NCBI RefSeq assembly: GCF_900605005.1
Contig: NZ_LR027558.1
Span: forward strand, 1,212,005 to 1,276,004
Source: Acidipropionibacterium timonense
GTDB lineage: Bacteria; Actinomycetota; Actinomycetes; Propionibacteriales; Propionibacteriaceae
Direction: 5' to 3'
DNA: 64,000 nt
The position numbers and the translations under genes were made by a program. Positions 34,501 to 42,315 of this stretch are shown here, piece by piece (the stretch's first letter is position 1; each line of letters begins with the position of its first letter). Under the pieces are notes generated by a model that saw only the letters and a list, made by a program, of their open reading frames with translations, was not told where the DNA came from and made no database searches.

Positions 34501-35116
34501 CCATGAGCTCGCAGAAGTAGTTCTCCTTGCCGAAGATCTCCTGGTAGGCGGCGGCGGCCTCGAGCGCCTCGTCGAACTGGCCCAGACGAAGCCGGGTCTG
34601 CACCTCCCCCGAGGGGCACCCGGTCGACCCGATGACCCCTTCGGCGTACTGGGAGATGAGATCGCGGTCCATCCGCGGCTTCATGTAGTAGCCCTCGTAG
34701 GAGGCCAGGGAGGACAGTCGGAAGAGGTTGTGCAGTCCGGTGGGGTTGCGCGCCCACATGGTGAGGTGGGTGTAACGGCCGCCGCCGGAGACGTCCTTGC
34801 CCCCCTCGGCGTCCGGGTCGCCGGAGTCACGGCGTCTCCCCCAGAACTCCTGGCTGCGGGAGAACCTCGACGACGGGGCGACGTACGCCTCGATGCCGAT
34901 GATGGGCTTGACGAGGGGGTTGTCGTTGCCGTTGTACTTCTTCCTGGCGAGCTGGAAGAACTCGTAGGCCCCGAACATGTTCCCGTGGTCGGTCATGGCG
35001 ATGGCCGGCATGCCCTGGCGCGCCACCTCGGCGAAGAGCTTCTCATTGCTCGCCGCACCGTCGAGCATGGAGTACTCGGTGTGGGTGTGCAGGTGGACGA
35101 AGTCGGAGCGGGCCAC
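31541..35116 (-). CDS. dnaE: DNA polymerase III subunit alpha
   Basis: A 1,191-residue replicative polymerase of the DnaE1 type. The N-terminal PHP domain starts FVHLHTHTEYSMLDG, with the further motif AMTDHGNMFG. The palm domain has PDIDLDFDD near residue 428 and GPGRGSAAGSMVAY before it. The internal clamp-binding motif QDDLF lies near residue 951, and an OB domain with GQFTIAGMVTQIVRR and a C-terminal tail follow. GAAGGGAAG precedes ATG 35116. The upstream region is shared with the divergent HdeD-like gene. Confidence 0.97.
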   Translation of the reverse strand: MARSDFVHLHTHTEYSMLDGAASNEKLFAEVARQGMPAIAMTDHGNMFGAYEFFQLARKKYNGNDNPLVKPIIGIEAYVAPSSRFSRSQEFWGRRRDSGDPDAEGGKDVSGGGRYTHLTMWARNPTGLHNLFRLSSLASYEGYYMKPRMDRDLISQYAEGVIGSTGCPSGEVQTRLRLGQFDEALEAAAAYQEIFGKENYFCELMDHGVPIEREVRADLLRLASKLDIPLLATNDSHYVHEDDADAHDSLLCVGVGRNKDDPNRFRFNGSGYYIKTSEQMRALFPDHPEAADNTLALTEMIEDYDEVFAYVDRMPQFDVPEGETQESWLRKKLAEGLDEKFGPHPPQEVLDRVETELAVIEPLGFSSYFLVVSDICNAARAMGVPVGPGRGSAAGSMVAYLTGIIQVNPLEHGLLFERFLNPERVNPPDIDLDFDDRQRDKVIEYVTHKYGADYTSQVNTFGKIKAKAAVKDANRILGYPFALGDKITKAMPPDIMGKGVPLSQIFNPEHDRYNEGGEFRQLVEDNPDVGKVVETAKGLEGLIRGTGVHACAFILSSAPLLDLVPMHKRDKDGMIIAGFAYPQLEEMGLMKMDFLGLRNLGIMDHCLKIIKENRGEDVDLQKVPLDDRKTYEMLSRGDTLGVFQLDGTAMRALLRLMGPTEFDDIVAVLALYRPGPMGANAHILYAQRKNGREPIIPIHPELKEDLDEILAPTYHLIVYQEQIMSIARKLAGYTLGGADLLRRAMGKKKKYILDQNFVPFQAGMRKNGYSDDAIQTLWDVMVPFAGYAFNKSHAAGYGLVSYWTAYLKANYPAEYGAALLTSVGDDKDKMAMYLADMRAQHIKVLPPDVNASSLEFTAVGEDIRFGLGAIRNVGENAVNEIIAARKEHDPAGDFFEFLDQVPLAVCNKRLIESLIKAGAFDSMGHSRRGLMEVFETAVDAVIDLKRNEANGQDDLFGTATDDGPTQLGVERTVPDSDWDRRTKLAFERDMLGLYVSDHPLHGMEAALEAERDVSIASLISSDGPREGQFTIAGMVTQIVRRTTKNGDIWASVTVEDLDASITVSCFPKVYQRVEPLLAVDGILKIRGRVRERDETAEMSASDVWVLDIGEGGQVPLTLQLRASRCTRSVVENLRGVLRNHPGASEVHLRLLEGEEMTTFRLGDDLKVTTDQPLMADLKALLGPSCIPGRSA

Positions 35117-35193
35117 GGTCTTCCCTTCTGCTGGACGACTGCGACCACAGTAGTGGGTGAGGCCGTCCCGACGAACACGGCCGGAACCGCACG

Positions 35194-35199
35194 TACGCT
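35194..35199 (+). promoter_or_regulatory. Candidate -10 of the HdeD-like gene
   Basis: TACGCT lies 6 nt before ATG 35206. The same -10/start geometry as at hisD suggests a leaderless message, although GGAGTC between them could be read as a poor ribosome site. Confidence 0.45.
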
Positions 35200-35205
35200 G
35201 GAGTC

Positions 35206-35859
35206 ATGACTGCACGGTTGCTGGCTCGCCCCTGGACGTCCGCGTGGTGGATGCCCGCCCTGAGAGGGGCGGTCGCCATCGCCGCCGGGATCATGGCCCT
35301 GGTGTGGCCGAGCCTCACCCTCTCGACCCTCGTGGTGCTCGTCGGCGTGTACATCATCGTCGACGCGGTCCTCACCCTGGTCCACTCGTGGGCCGTCCGC
35401 GGCGCCCCGGGCTCCTCCGCGTTGAGATGGTGGGCGGTCCTCGGGGCGGTCGTGGGTCTGCTCATGCTCCTTCGGCCCGGCACGACCCTGCACGTACTGC
35501 TCCTCATCCTGGCGGGATGGGCGGTGGTCTCGGGCCTCGTCGTCCTGGCGGTGGCCACCCTCCTCCGGCCGTTCACCCGGTCGGCGTGGTCGTGGGCCGC
35601 GGCGGTGGGGATCGTCTCCGTCGTGCTCGGTGTCGTCGTCCTCGCCCATCCGGGATTCGGCGTGAGCGTGCTCAGCTGGATCCTCGGGTTGGGTGTCATG
35701 GCCTACGGCGTGGGCCACATCGGTCTGGCCCTGGGGCTCCGGAGGTTCACCGGGGTCCTGCCGAACGAGGAGCGGAGTACGCAGGACCCGACGGTCATCG
35801 AGGGCACGGTCGTCGACGATCGGACCGAGGAGCCGACCCGGCCGACCCTGGACTCCTGA
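35206..35859 (+). CDS. HdeD-family (DUF308) membrane protein
   Basis: A 217-residue protein with six hydrophobic segments as three paired repeats, typical of HdeD/DUF308: ALRGAVAIAAGIMALVWPSL, then WWAVLGAVVGLLMLLRPGTT, then VGIVSVVLGVVVLAHPGFG. Each repeat carries a G.....L..P pattern. A hydrophilic tail follows. HdeD proteins are linked to acid or stress resistance in enterobacteria; in actinobacteria the role is not known. It is divergent from dnaE. Confidence 0.85.
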   Translation: MTARLLARPWTSAWWMPALRGAVAIAAGIMALVWPSLTLSTLVVLVGVYIIVDAVLTLVHSWAVRGAPGSSALRWWAVLGAVVGLLMLLRPGTTLHVLLLILAGWAVVSGLVVLAVATLLRPFTRSAWSWAAAVGIVSVVLGVVVLAHPGFGVSVLSWILGLGVMAYGVGHIGLALGLRRFTGVLPNEERSTQDPTVIEGTVVDDRTEEPTRPTLDS

Positions 35860-35901
35860 CCCCGGGGCGGGTCGCCGGCGGTGTGGTCAGCCTGTCCTTG
35901 G

Positions 35902-35930
35902 TTGCCGCAGGGATGTTGAACGATCAATAT
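35902..35930 (+). promoter_or_regulatory. Candidate promoter of the DUF2231-like gene
   Basis: TTGCCG (35902-35907), a 17-nt spacer and CAATAT (35925-35930) end 7 nt before ATG 35938. The hexamers and spacing are good, and the message would be leaderless. Confidence 0.5.
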
Positions 35931-35937
35931 CGGCCTC

Positions 35938-36363
35938 ATGACCGCACTGCTTCTGGCCAGCCCGCCACTGCATCCACTCGTCGTCCATGGCGCCGTCGTC
36001 CTCACCCCGATCTTCGCGATGGCCGTCATCGCCTTCGTGGTCCGACCCTCGTGGCGCTGGTTCCTGCGCCGGCCGACGGTCGTCTCCGGGGTGCTGGCCG
36101 CCGGCTTCGTCCAAGTCTCCCGCATGGCCGGCGACGTCCTGGCGCACACGATGAGCAACAACCGTGCCGCCATCGGCGCCCATGAGCAGATGGCCGACCT
36201 GCTCACGATGTGCCTGTACCCCTGCGTCGTCCTCTTCCTCGTGGCGGCCTGGACGCTTCCCGGAGCCACCGGCCTGGCCTCGGGACGACTGGGCCGTGAG
36301 GAGCGGTGGCGCCCCTGGGGACGTCTCGCCGGAGGGGCGTCGGTCCTCCTGGCCGCGGCGTGA
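35938..36363 (+). CDS. Small membrane protein, DUF2231-like
   Basis: A 141-residue protein with four hydrophobic segments. Its N-terminus, PLHPLVVHGAVVLTPIF, resembles the HPxxVHxPxG block of DUF2231 membrane proteins, which may bind haem or metal through the histidines, though that is not shown. No partner gene suggests a role: HdeD-like is upstream, and the sugar operon begins 195 nt downstream from its own promoter. Function unknown. Confidence 0.7.
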   Translation: MTALLLASPPLHPLVVHGAVVLTPIFAMAVIAFVVRPSWRWFLRRPTVVSGVLAAGFVQVSRMAGDVLAHTMSNNRAAIGAHEQMADLLTMCLYPCVVLFLVAAWTLPGATGLASGRLGREERWRPWGRLAGGASVLLAAA

Positions 36364-36453
36364 CGGGTCACCGTGGTCCTGGCCGGACGCAGCGGGGCCG
36401 TCGCGGTGTGGCGGTGAGGTGATGTCTCGACAAGGCGTGTCAACGACGGGTAC

Positions 36454-36482
36454 TTGACATGGAAGCGCTTCCGTACGAGACT
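36454..36482 (+). promoter_or_regulatory. Promoter of the beta-glucoside operon
   Basis: A perfect -35 TTGACA (36454-36459), a 17-nt spacer and GAGACT (36477-36482) lie about 75 nt before the binding-protein gene. The first operator fills most of the spacer, so repressor binding would block RNA polymerase directly. The -10 is weak, which is common in actinobacteria. Confidence 0.7.
36460..36473. promoter_or_regulatory. LacI-family operator O1
   Basis: TGGAAGCGCTTCCG, a palindrome except for the last base, lies between the -35 and -10 of the promoter. The central CG and length are typical of LacI-family sites, and it is close to the CebR box known from Streptomyces (TGGGAGCGCTCCCA). The cognate repressor is probably the LacI protein at 41257-42258. 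Confidence 0.85.
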
Positions 36483-36493
36483 TCATGTCGTCA

Positions 36494-36507
36494 TGGAAGC
36501 GCTTCCA
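36494..36507. promoter_or_regulatory. LacI-family operator O2
   Basis: TGGAAGCGCTTCCA is a perfect 14-bp palindrome starting 34 bp after O1, just downstream of the expected transcription start. Two sites about three helical turns apart would allow cooperative binding or dual blocking. Confidence 0.88.
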
Positions 36508-36558
36508 CCATGAGGGTGGGCGATCCGGACTGATCATCGGACGAAGGAGTCGACGACC

Positions 36559-37878
36559 ATGTCGATCAGGAACCATCCACGCCGGCGGGGCGTCGCCCTG
36601 GCAGCCGTCGCCCTGGCGGCATCGCTGGCCATCACCGCCTGCGGTGGCTCGAACTCGGGAACCGGCACGACGACGAGCACCGCCAAGAGCAACGAGAAGA
36701 TCACCCTCACCGTGGCGACCTTCAACGAATTCGGGTACGACAGCCTCTACGCGCAGTACATGAAGCTGCACCCGAACATCAAGGTCGTCCCGAAGAAGGC
36801 CGCCACGAGCCAGGAAGCTCGCGACAACATGAACACCCGCCTTGCCGCGGGCTCGGGACTGTCCGACATCGAGGCCATCGAGGTCGACTGGCTGCCCGAT
36901 CTCATGCAGGCCCCGGACAAGTTCGTCGACCTCACCTCCGATGAGGTCAAGGGCCGCTGGCTCGACTGGAAGACCCAGGCGGCGACCACTCCGGACGGCA
37001 AGCTCCTGGGGTACGGCACGGACTCGGGCCCCGAGGCCATCTGCTATCGCGCCGACCTGTTCAAGAAGGCCGGCCTGGCGTCGGACCGCGACTCGGTCGC
37101 CAAGATGCTCACCGGTGACTGGGAGAACTACTTCAGCGTCGGACAGAAGTTCGTCGCCAAGTCGAACGGCGTCGCATGGTTCGACTCGGCCGGGGCCATT
37201 CTTCAGGGTCGCCTCAACCAGATGAAGAACCCGTACTCCTCGTCGGACACCGAGGAGAAGATCATCCCGCTCGACCAGAACAAGCCGATCAAGGACATCT
37301 ACGACTCCACGGTCAAGGCTTCGAAGGACGAGAAGCTGTCGGCAGGGCTGGCCCAGTGGAGTCAGGACTGGGTCAACTCGTTCCAGACCGGCAAGTTCGC
37401 CACGATGCTCTGCCCGGCCTGGATGACGGGAGTCATCGAGGGCAATGCCAAGGGGGTCAAGGGTTGGGACATCGCCGACGTCTTCCCCGGCGGTGGCGGC
37501 AACTGGGGTGGGTCGTACCTCACCGTCCCCAAGATGGGCAAGCACACCGAGGAGGCCAAGGCCCTGGCGGCATGGCTGACCGCTCCTGAGCAGCAGATCA
37601 CTGCGTTCAAGACGAAGGGCAACTTCCCGAGCCAGAAGGCAGCTCTCGACAACGCCGAACTGCTCAAGCAGACCAATCCCTTCTTCAACAGTGCGCCGGT
37701 GGGCAAGATCTTCTCCGATCGCGCCAAGGCCGTGACGGTGAATCCCTTCAAGGGCCCGAACTACTTCGCCGAGACGACGGCGGTCTCCGACGCCCTCAAC
37801 CGGGTCGATGTCGACAAGACGGACTCGGCGGACGCCTCGTGGAAGAAGGCCGTGGCCGAGGTTGCCGGACTCGGCTGA
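36559..37878 (+). CDS. Sugar ABC transporter substrate-binding lipoprotein (CebE-like)
   Basis: A 439-residue family 1 solute-binding protein. The signal peptide RRRGVALAAVALAASLAI ends in the lipobox ITAC, with Cys28 as the lipidation site, so it is anchored to the outer face of the membrane. The SBP_bac_1 body follows: VDWLPDLMQAPDKFVDL, GPEAICYRADLFKKAGL and a C-terminal lobe with GGSYLTVPKMGKHTEEAK. GAAGGAG lies 9 nt before ATG 36559. It is first in an operon with two permeases, a GH1 beta-glucosidase and a LacI repressor; the arrangement suggests cellobiose or another beta-glucoside, as in Streptomyces cebEFG-bglC. Confidence 0.92.
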   Translation: MSIRNHPRRRGVALAAVALAASLAITACGGSNSGTGTTTSTAKSNEKITLTVATFNEFGYDSLYAQYMKLHPNIKVVPKKAATSQEARDNMNTRLAAGSGLSDIEAIEVDWLPDLMQAPDKFVDLTSDEVKGRWLDWKTQAATTPDGKLLGYGTDSGPEAICYRADLFKKAGLASDRDSVAKMLTGDWENYFSVGQKFVAKSNGVAWFDSAGAILQGRLNQMKNPYSSSDTEEKIIPLDQNKPIKDIYDSTVKASKDEKLSAGLAQWSQDWVNSFQTGKFATMLCPAWMTGVIEGNAKGVKGWDIADVFPGGGGNWGGSYLTVPKMGKHTEEAKALAAWLTAPEQQITAFKTKGNFPSQKAALDNAELLKQTNPFFNSAPVGKIFSDRAKAVTVNPFKGPNYFAETTAVSDALNRVDVDKTDSADASWKKAVAEVAGLG

Positions 37879-37891
37879 TCGAAGGGACCGT

Positions 37892-37922
37892 GTGGCGGGC
37901 GATGCTCCCCATCGCCCGCCAC
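37892..37922 (+). terminator. Intercistronic hairpin after the binding-protein gene
   Basis: A perfect 13-bp stem (GTGGCGGGCGATG, 37892-37904; loop CTCCC; complement 37910-37922) lies between the binding-protein stop and the first permease. Such hairpins often stabilise the upstream message or cause partial termination, so that binding protein is made in excess over permease. The permease has its own site, AAGGAGGA, 22 nt later. Confidence 0.8.
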
Positions 37923-37944
37923 CAGCCCGAGGAAGGAGGACACG

Positions 37945-38922
37945 ATGTCAGTGACGCGAACGCGGCAGATGCCGACCCCACGACGAACCATCGGCCAGAG
38001 GTGGTCCACCACCGAGGTCAAGGTCGCCCCGTACCTCTACGTGGCACCGTTCTTCATCGTCTTCCTCATCGTCGGGATGTTCCCGCTGCTCTACACGGGC
38101 TATCTGTCCTTCCGGAAGTGGAATCTCATCCGCGGTGACTTGGGCCCGGCAGGCTGGTCCAACTACGCCTACGTCCTCGACCAGGCACGGTTCTGGAAGG
38201 GTCTGGGCAACACCTTCAGCATCTTCCTCCTCTCCTCGGTTCCCCAGGTCATCGCCGCAGTCCTCATCGCCGCGGTGCTCAATGCCAATCTGCGGGCGAA
38301 GACCTTCTGGCGCATGGGCGTCCTCGTGCCCTACGTCGTCGCGCCCGTCGCGGTGTCCCTCATCTTCGGTCAGCTCTTCGCGGACGGCTCCGGCGCCATC
38401 AACACCTTGCTCACGACCATGGGCCTGCACCCCATCGCCTGGCACGGAGGCGGCATCTGGCCACACATCGCCATCGCAAGCATGGTGAACTTCCGCTGGA
38501 CGGGCTACAACTCGCTCATCTTCCTGGCCGCGATGCAAGCCATTCCCCAGGACATCTACGAAGCCGCAGTCGTCGACTGCGCCAATCGCGTGCAGACCTT
38601 CCTGCGGGTGACGATCCCCATGCTGCGCCCGACGATGATCTTCGTCGTCATCACGTCCACCATCGGAGGTCTGCAGATCTTCGACGAGCCGCGCATGTTC
38701 GACAACATCGGCATGGGAGGAGCCGACCGTCAGTGGATGACCCTGACGATGTACCTCTATGAACTCGGCTGGGGGTCCCAGCACAATCTCGGTCGCTCCG
38801 CCGCCGTGGCGTGGCTGCTCTTCCTCGTCGTCGTCCTCATCGCACTGCTCAATTTCGCCCTCACCCGCCGTATCTCCAGCACGGGATCGACCACCGGCCA
38901 TCGTCGAGGAGGCCACCGATGA
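37945..38922 (+). CDS. Sugar ABC transporter permease (CebF-like, MalF type)
   Basis: A 325-residue permease with six membrane segments, beginning LYVAPFFIVFLIVGMFPLLY. The cytoplasmic EAA loop that docks the ATPase is EAAVVDCANRVQTFLRVTIP. AAGGAGGACACG precedes ATG 37945. Its stop overlaps the ATG of the second permease. It should pair with that permease and the upstream binding protein; no ATPase gene is in the operon. Confidence 0.93.
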   Translation: MSVTRTRQMPTPRRTIGQRWSTTEVKVAPYLYVAPFFIVFLIVGMFPLLYTGYLSFRKWNLIRGDLGPAGWSNYAYVLDQARFWKGLGNTFSIFLLSSVPQVIAAVLIAAVLNANLRAKTFWRMGVLVPYVVAPVAVSLIFGQLFADGSGAINTLLTTMGLHPIAWHGGGIWPHIAIASMVNFRWTGYNSLIFLAAMQAIPQDIYEAAVVDCANRVQTFLRVTIPMLRPTMIFVVITSTIGGLQIFDEPRMFDNIGMGGADRQWMTLTMYLYELGWGSQHNLGRSAAVAWLLFLVVVLIALLNFALTRRISSTGSTTGHRRGGHR

Positions 38923-39827
38923 CCATGTCAGCGCCCATGGCCGAACAGCTCGCCGGCAAGGGAGCAGCCCGGCGAATCCGGCGACGCGAACGCATGGACC
39001 ACGGACGTCGACGTCCAGGCGCAGTCACCTACGGTCTCCTGGTGCTCGTCGTCGTCATTTCGGCGTTCCCCCTGTACTACGCCTTCCTCCTGTCGACCTC
39101 GACCGCCGAGGACATCGCACGCCACCCCCTGCCATCCCTCGTTCCGCAGACTCACTTCCTCGACAACCTCGAGCGAGTGGTCGACTCGGGCATCCCCCTG
39201 TGGCACGCCCTGGCGAACTCCGTCATCGTCGCCGTGATCACGGCCGTGTCCACGGTGTTCTTCTCGACCTTGGCAGGTTTCGCCTTCTCGAAGCTGCGGT
39301 TCCGCGGACGCCAGGGCCTCCTGGCCTTCGTCGTCGGGACCATGGCCGTCCCGACCCAGCTCGGCATCGTGCCCCTGTTCATCGTCATGTCCAAGCTCGA
39401 GTGGACCGGCAAACTCGTCTCGGTCATCGTGCCGGGACTGGTCACCGCCTTCGGGGTGTTCTGGATGACCCAGTACCTGTCCGAGGCCATCCCGTTCGAG
39501 CTCGTCGAAGCCGCGAGGATCGACGGTTGCTCGATGTTCCGGACCTTCGTCCATGTCGCGCTTCCGGCCGCACGGCCGGCAGCCGCGATGCTCGCGCTGT
39601 TCACCTTCGTCGGGTCCTGGACCAACTTCTTCTGGCCGTTCATCGTCCTCGGATCGACCAATCCGACTCTGCCGGTGGCGTTGCAGTTGCTGCAGGCCAG
39701 CTACTTCAAGGACCTCTCCCTCATCATGGCCGGGGTCGTCATCGCGACGGTGCCCGTCCTCATCATGTTCGTCTTCGCCGGACGCCAACTCGTGTCCGGC
39801 ATCATGCAAGGAGCTGTCAAGGGATGA
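38919..39827 (+). CDS. Sugar ABC transporter permease (CebG-like, MalG type)
   Basis: A 302-residue permease with six membrane segments, of the MalG type (TYGLLVLVVVISAFPLYYAF). The EAA loop is EAARIDGCSMFRTFVHVALP. ATG 38919 overlaps the first permease stop (ATGA); ATG 38925 is an alternative. Its own stop overlaps the beta-glucosidase start, so permeases and enzyme are coupled in translation. Confidence 0.92.
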   Translation: MTMSAPMAEQLAGKGAARRIRRRERMDHGRRRPGAVTYGLLVLVVVISAFPLYYAFLLSTSTAEDIARHPLPSLVPQTHFLDNLERVVDSGIPLWHALANSVIVAVITAVSTVFFSTLAGFAFSKLRFRGRQGLLAFVVGTMAVPTQLGIVPLFIVMSKLEWTGKLVSVIVPGLVTAFGVFWMTQYLSEAIPFELVEAARIDGCSMFRTFVHVALPAARPAAAMLALFTFVGSWTNFFWPFIVLGSTNPTLPVALQLLQASYFKDLSLIMAGVVIATVPVLIMFVFAGRQLVSGIMQGAVKG

Positions 39828-41230
39828 CCACGATCTCGTTCCCGAAGGACTTCATCTGGGGCACCGCCACCTCGTCGTACCAGGTCGAGGGTGCGATTGC
39901 TGTGGACGACCGTCAGGAGTCCGTGTGGGATGCGTTCTGTCGAGTGCCTGGCGCCATCGCCAACGACGATGACGGGACCGTGGCCGTGGACCACTACCAC
40001 CGCCTCGACGAGGACGTCGACCTCATCGCGGCCCTGGGGGTGAGTCACTACCGGTTCTCGATCGCATGGCCCCGGGTCATGAGGTCCGATGGCACGGTCA
40101 ACCCGCGCGGACTGGACTTCTACGACCGCCTCGTCGACCGCCTGCTGGAGGTCGGCGTCGAGCCGTGGGTCACCCTGTTCCATTGGGACCTGCCCACCTC
40201 CCTGCCCGGGGGTTGGCTGTCGCGTTCGACGGCGCAGGCGATGGTCGACTACGCCCTGGCCGCCCACGAACGACTCGCCGACCGAGTCCGGATCTGGACC
40301 ACCCTCAACGAGCCGTGGTGTTCATCCCTGCTCTCGTACGCCGGAGGTGAACACGCTCCCGGCCACACGGACGGCGGCGAGGGGCTGCTCGCCGCCCATC
40401 ATCATCTCCTGGCCCATGGGCTCACCGCCCGGGCACTGCGTGAGGTCGATCCAGACGCCACCCTGGGCATCACCCTCAACATCGGCGAGGCCATCCCAGA
40501 TGTCGTCGATGACCCGGCCGACGTCGACGCCGCCCGTCGGGTCGACGCCACGCTCAACCGGCTGTGGCTGGATCCGATCTTCAAGGGGCACTACCCTGCC
40601 GACCTCATCCACGACGCCGGACCGCTCTGGCCGGAGCACGCCATCCACGACGGCGACCTCGACATCATTTCGACGCCCATCGACGTCGTGGGGATCAACT
40701 ACTACACGACCTCGGTGGTCCGGGCTCGGCGGGACGGTGACGGTCCTGTCGAACCCAGAGTCGTCCGTGGCCGGACTCTCGGCGCCGCGAACCCGTTGGC
40801 ACCGGAGGTCGTGACGGTCCCCCGTGCGCTTCCGGTCACCGACATGGGATGGGAGATCGAGGCCGACGGCCTGCGTCGGATCCTCACCCGCGTCGACCGG
40901 ATGTGGACCGGACCGGCCGGGGTGTGGCTCGCGGTCACCGAGAACGGCGCCGCCTGCCGCGATGACGTGGTCGTCGATGCCCGCGTCGTCGATGACGACC
41001 GCATCTCCTACGTGTCCCGGCATCTCGCCGCGGTCCACGCCGCCCGTGAGGACGGGGTCGACGTCCGTGGCTACTTCCTGTGGAGCCTCATCGACAACTT
41101 CGAGTGGGCAGCGGGCTACGCGAAGAAGTTCGGCATCGTCTCGGTCGACGACAGGCTCGATCGCCACCCCAAGAAGTCCTTTGAGTGGTACTCCGAGGTC
41201 TGCCGCTCCGGTGAGGTGGCCGGGAACTGA
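39824..41230 (+). CDS. GH1 beta-glucosidase
   Basis: A 468-residue glycoside hydrolase family 1 enzyme, cytoplasmic, without signal peptide. It begins FPKDFIWGTATSSYQVEGA. The acid/base Glu is in WTTLNEPW and the nucleophile Glu in AVTENGA. GHYPADLIHDAGPLWP and GYFLWSLIDNFEWAAGYAKKFG are also GH1 blocks. It would cleave beta-glucosides such as cellobiose imported by the neighbouring transporter. It overlaps the permease gene by 4 bases. Aglycone preference cannot be read from sequence. Confidence 0.95.
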   Translation: MTTISFPKDFIWGTATSSYQVEGAIAVDDRQESVWDAFCRVPGAIANDDDGTVAVDHYHRLDEDVDLIAALGVSHYRFSIAWPRVMRSDGTVNPRGLDFYDRLVDRLLEVGVEPWVTLFHWDLPTSLPGGWLSRSTAQAMVDYALAAHERLADRVRIWTTLNEPWCSSLLSYAGGEHAPGHTDGGEGLLAAHHHLLAHGLTARALREVDPDATLGITLNIGEAIPDVVDDPADVDAARRVDATLNRLWLDPIFKGHYPADLIHDAGPLWPEHAIHDGDLDIISTPIDVVGINYYTTSVVRARRDGDGPVEPRVVRGRTLGAANPLAPEVVTVPRALPVTDMGWEIEADGLRRILTRVDRMWTGPAGVWLAVTENGAACRDDVVVDARVVDDDRISYVSRHLAAVHAAREDGVDVRGYFLWSLIDNFEWAAGYAKKFGIVSVDDRLDRHPKKSFEWYSEVCRSGEVAGN

Positions 41231-41256
41231 GCTCTCGCGCTAGTTTCGACACCGAC

Positions 41257-42258
41257 ATGTCCGATCCGATGACGCCGACCCTTGATGACGTGGCCCTCCA
41301 TGCCGGAGTGTCCCGCGCCACGGCCTCCCGCGCCCTCTCAGGTGCCGGTGGGGTCCGCCCGACGACTCGCGAGGTGGTCCTCGCCGCGGCGGACCGACTC
41401 GGCTATGTCCCGAACCAGGCCGCTCGGTCCTTGGTGACGCGCCGTGCGGGACTGGTCGCCGTCATCGTCCCGGAGTCGCAGGAGCGTATCTTCTCCGATC
41501 CGTTCTTCCCGCGGGTCTACCACGGCGCGGTGACCGCCTTCGCCGGTTCGGGCACCCAGGTCGTGCTGAGCATGTCAGCACCGACAGGGGGTCCGTCGTT
41601 GAGCCAGCTCGTGGGTTCGGGCCACCTCGACGGGGCACTCGTCGTCTCGCACCATGACGGCAACGGCGACGAACTGCGGCTCGTCGAGAGGACGAAGGTC
41701 CCGGTCGTCTACGTCGGTGTGCCCTGTGTCGAGGTCGCCCACTCGGTCGATCTGGACAACCGGGCCGGTGCCCGCATCGCCACTGCTCATCTCATCTCCA
41801 TCGGACGACGGCGTCTTGCCACCGTCACCGGACCACTGGACATGCACTCCGCCAGACAGCGCCTCGAGGGGTTCCGTGACGCCCTGCGGGACGCCGCCCT
41901 CGAACCCGCCCTCGTCGTCAGTGCGGACTTCACCATGGACGGCGCCAGGGACGTCTTCGACCGGGTGCGGAGGCTCGACATCGACGGTGTGTTCGTCGCA
42001 TCGGACCTCATGGCCTGTGGTGTCCTCCAGTCGCTGTCCCGTCGAGGCCTTCGGGTACCGCAGGACGTCGCCCTGGTGGGTTTCGACGACTCCCCCGCGG
42101 CGCGTACGGTGAGTCCCGCACTCACCACCATGACCAATCCGGCGGTGAGGATGGCCCACGAGGCCGGTCACATGCTGCGTGGTCTCATGGAGGGCCGACC
42201 CGATGTGCCCGCCAGGGTGACGTTCACGAGCGAGTTGGTCAGACGACAGTCGGCCTGA
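41257..42258 (+). CDS. LacI-family transcriptional repressor (CebR-like)
   Basis: A 333-residue repressor. The DNA-binding helix-turn-helix is TLDDVALHAGVSRATASRAL, followed by the hinge helix VPNQAARSLVTRR. The sugar-binding domain is periplasmic-binding-protein-like, with LISIGRRRLATVTGPLDM and VFVASDLMACGVLQSLSRRG and DVALVGFDDSPAA. It lies 26 nt after the beta-glucosidase gene without an obvious ribosome site; TAGTTT 10 nt upstream could be a -10. It is the natural candidate to bind the two TGGAAGCGCTTCC operators at the operon promoter. Confidence 0.94.
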   Translation: MSDPMTPTLDDVALHAGVSRATASRALSGAGGVRPTTREVVLAAADRLGYVPNQAARSLVTRRAGLVAVIVPESQERIFSDPFFPRVYHGAVTAFAGSGTQVVLSMSAPTGGPSLSQLVGSGHLDGALVVSHHDGNGDELRLVERTKVPVVYVGVPCVEVAHSVDLDNRAGARIATAHLISIGRRRLATVTGPLDMHSARQRLEGFRDALRDAALEPALVVSADFTMDGARDVFDRVRRLDIDGVFVASDLMACGVLQSLSRRGLRVPQDVALVGFDDSPAARTVSPALTTMTNPAVRMAHEAGHMLRGLMEGRPDVPARVTFTSELVRRQSA

Positions 42259-42315
42259 GGCACGACTGCGCCGCGCGTGCCCCGGCGCCCGGCGAACCCG
42301 GGACCGATTCGTCCG

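Noticed and set aside
31361-35209. Open frame of about 1,280 codons on the plus strand, opposite dnaE
   Set aside because: Same reason: antisense of a conserved polymerase, with no motif and no ribosome site.
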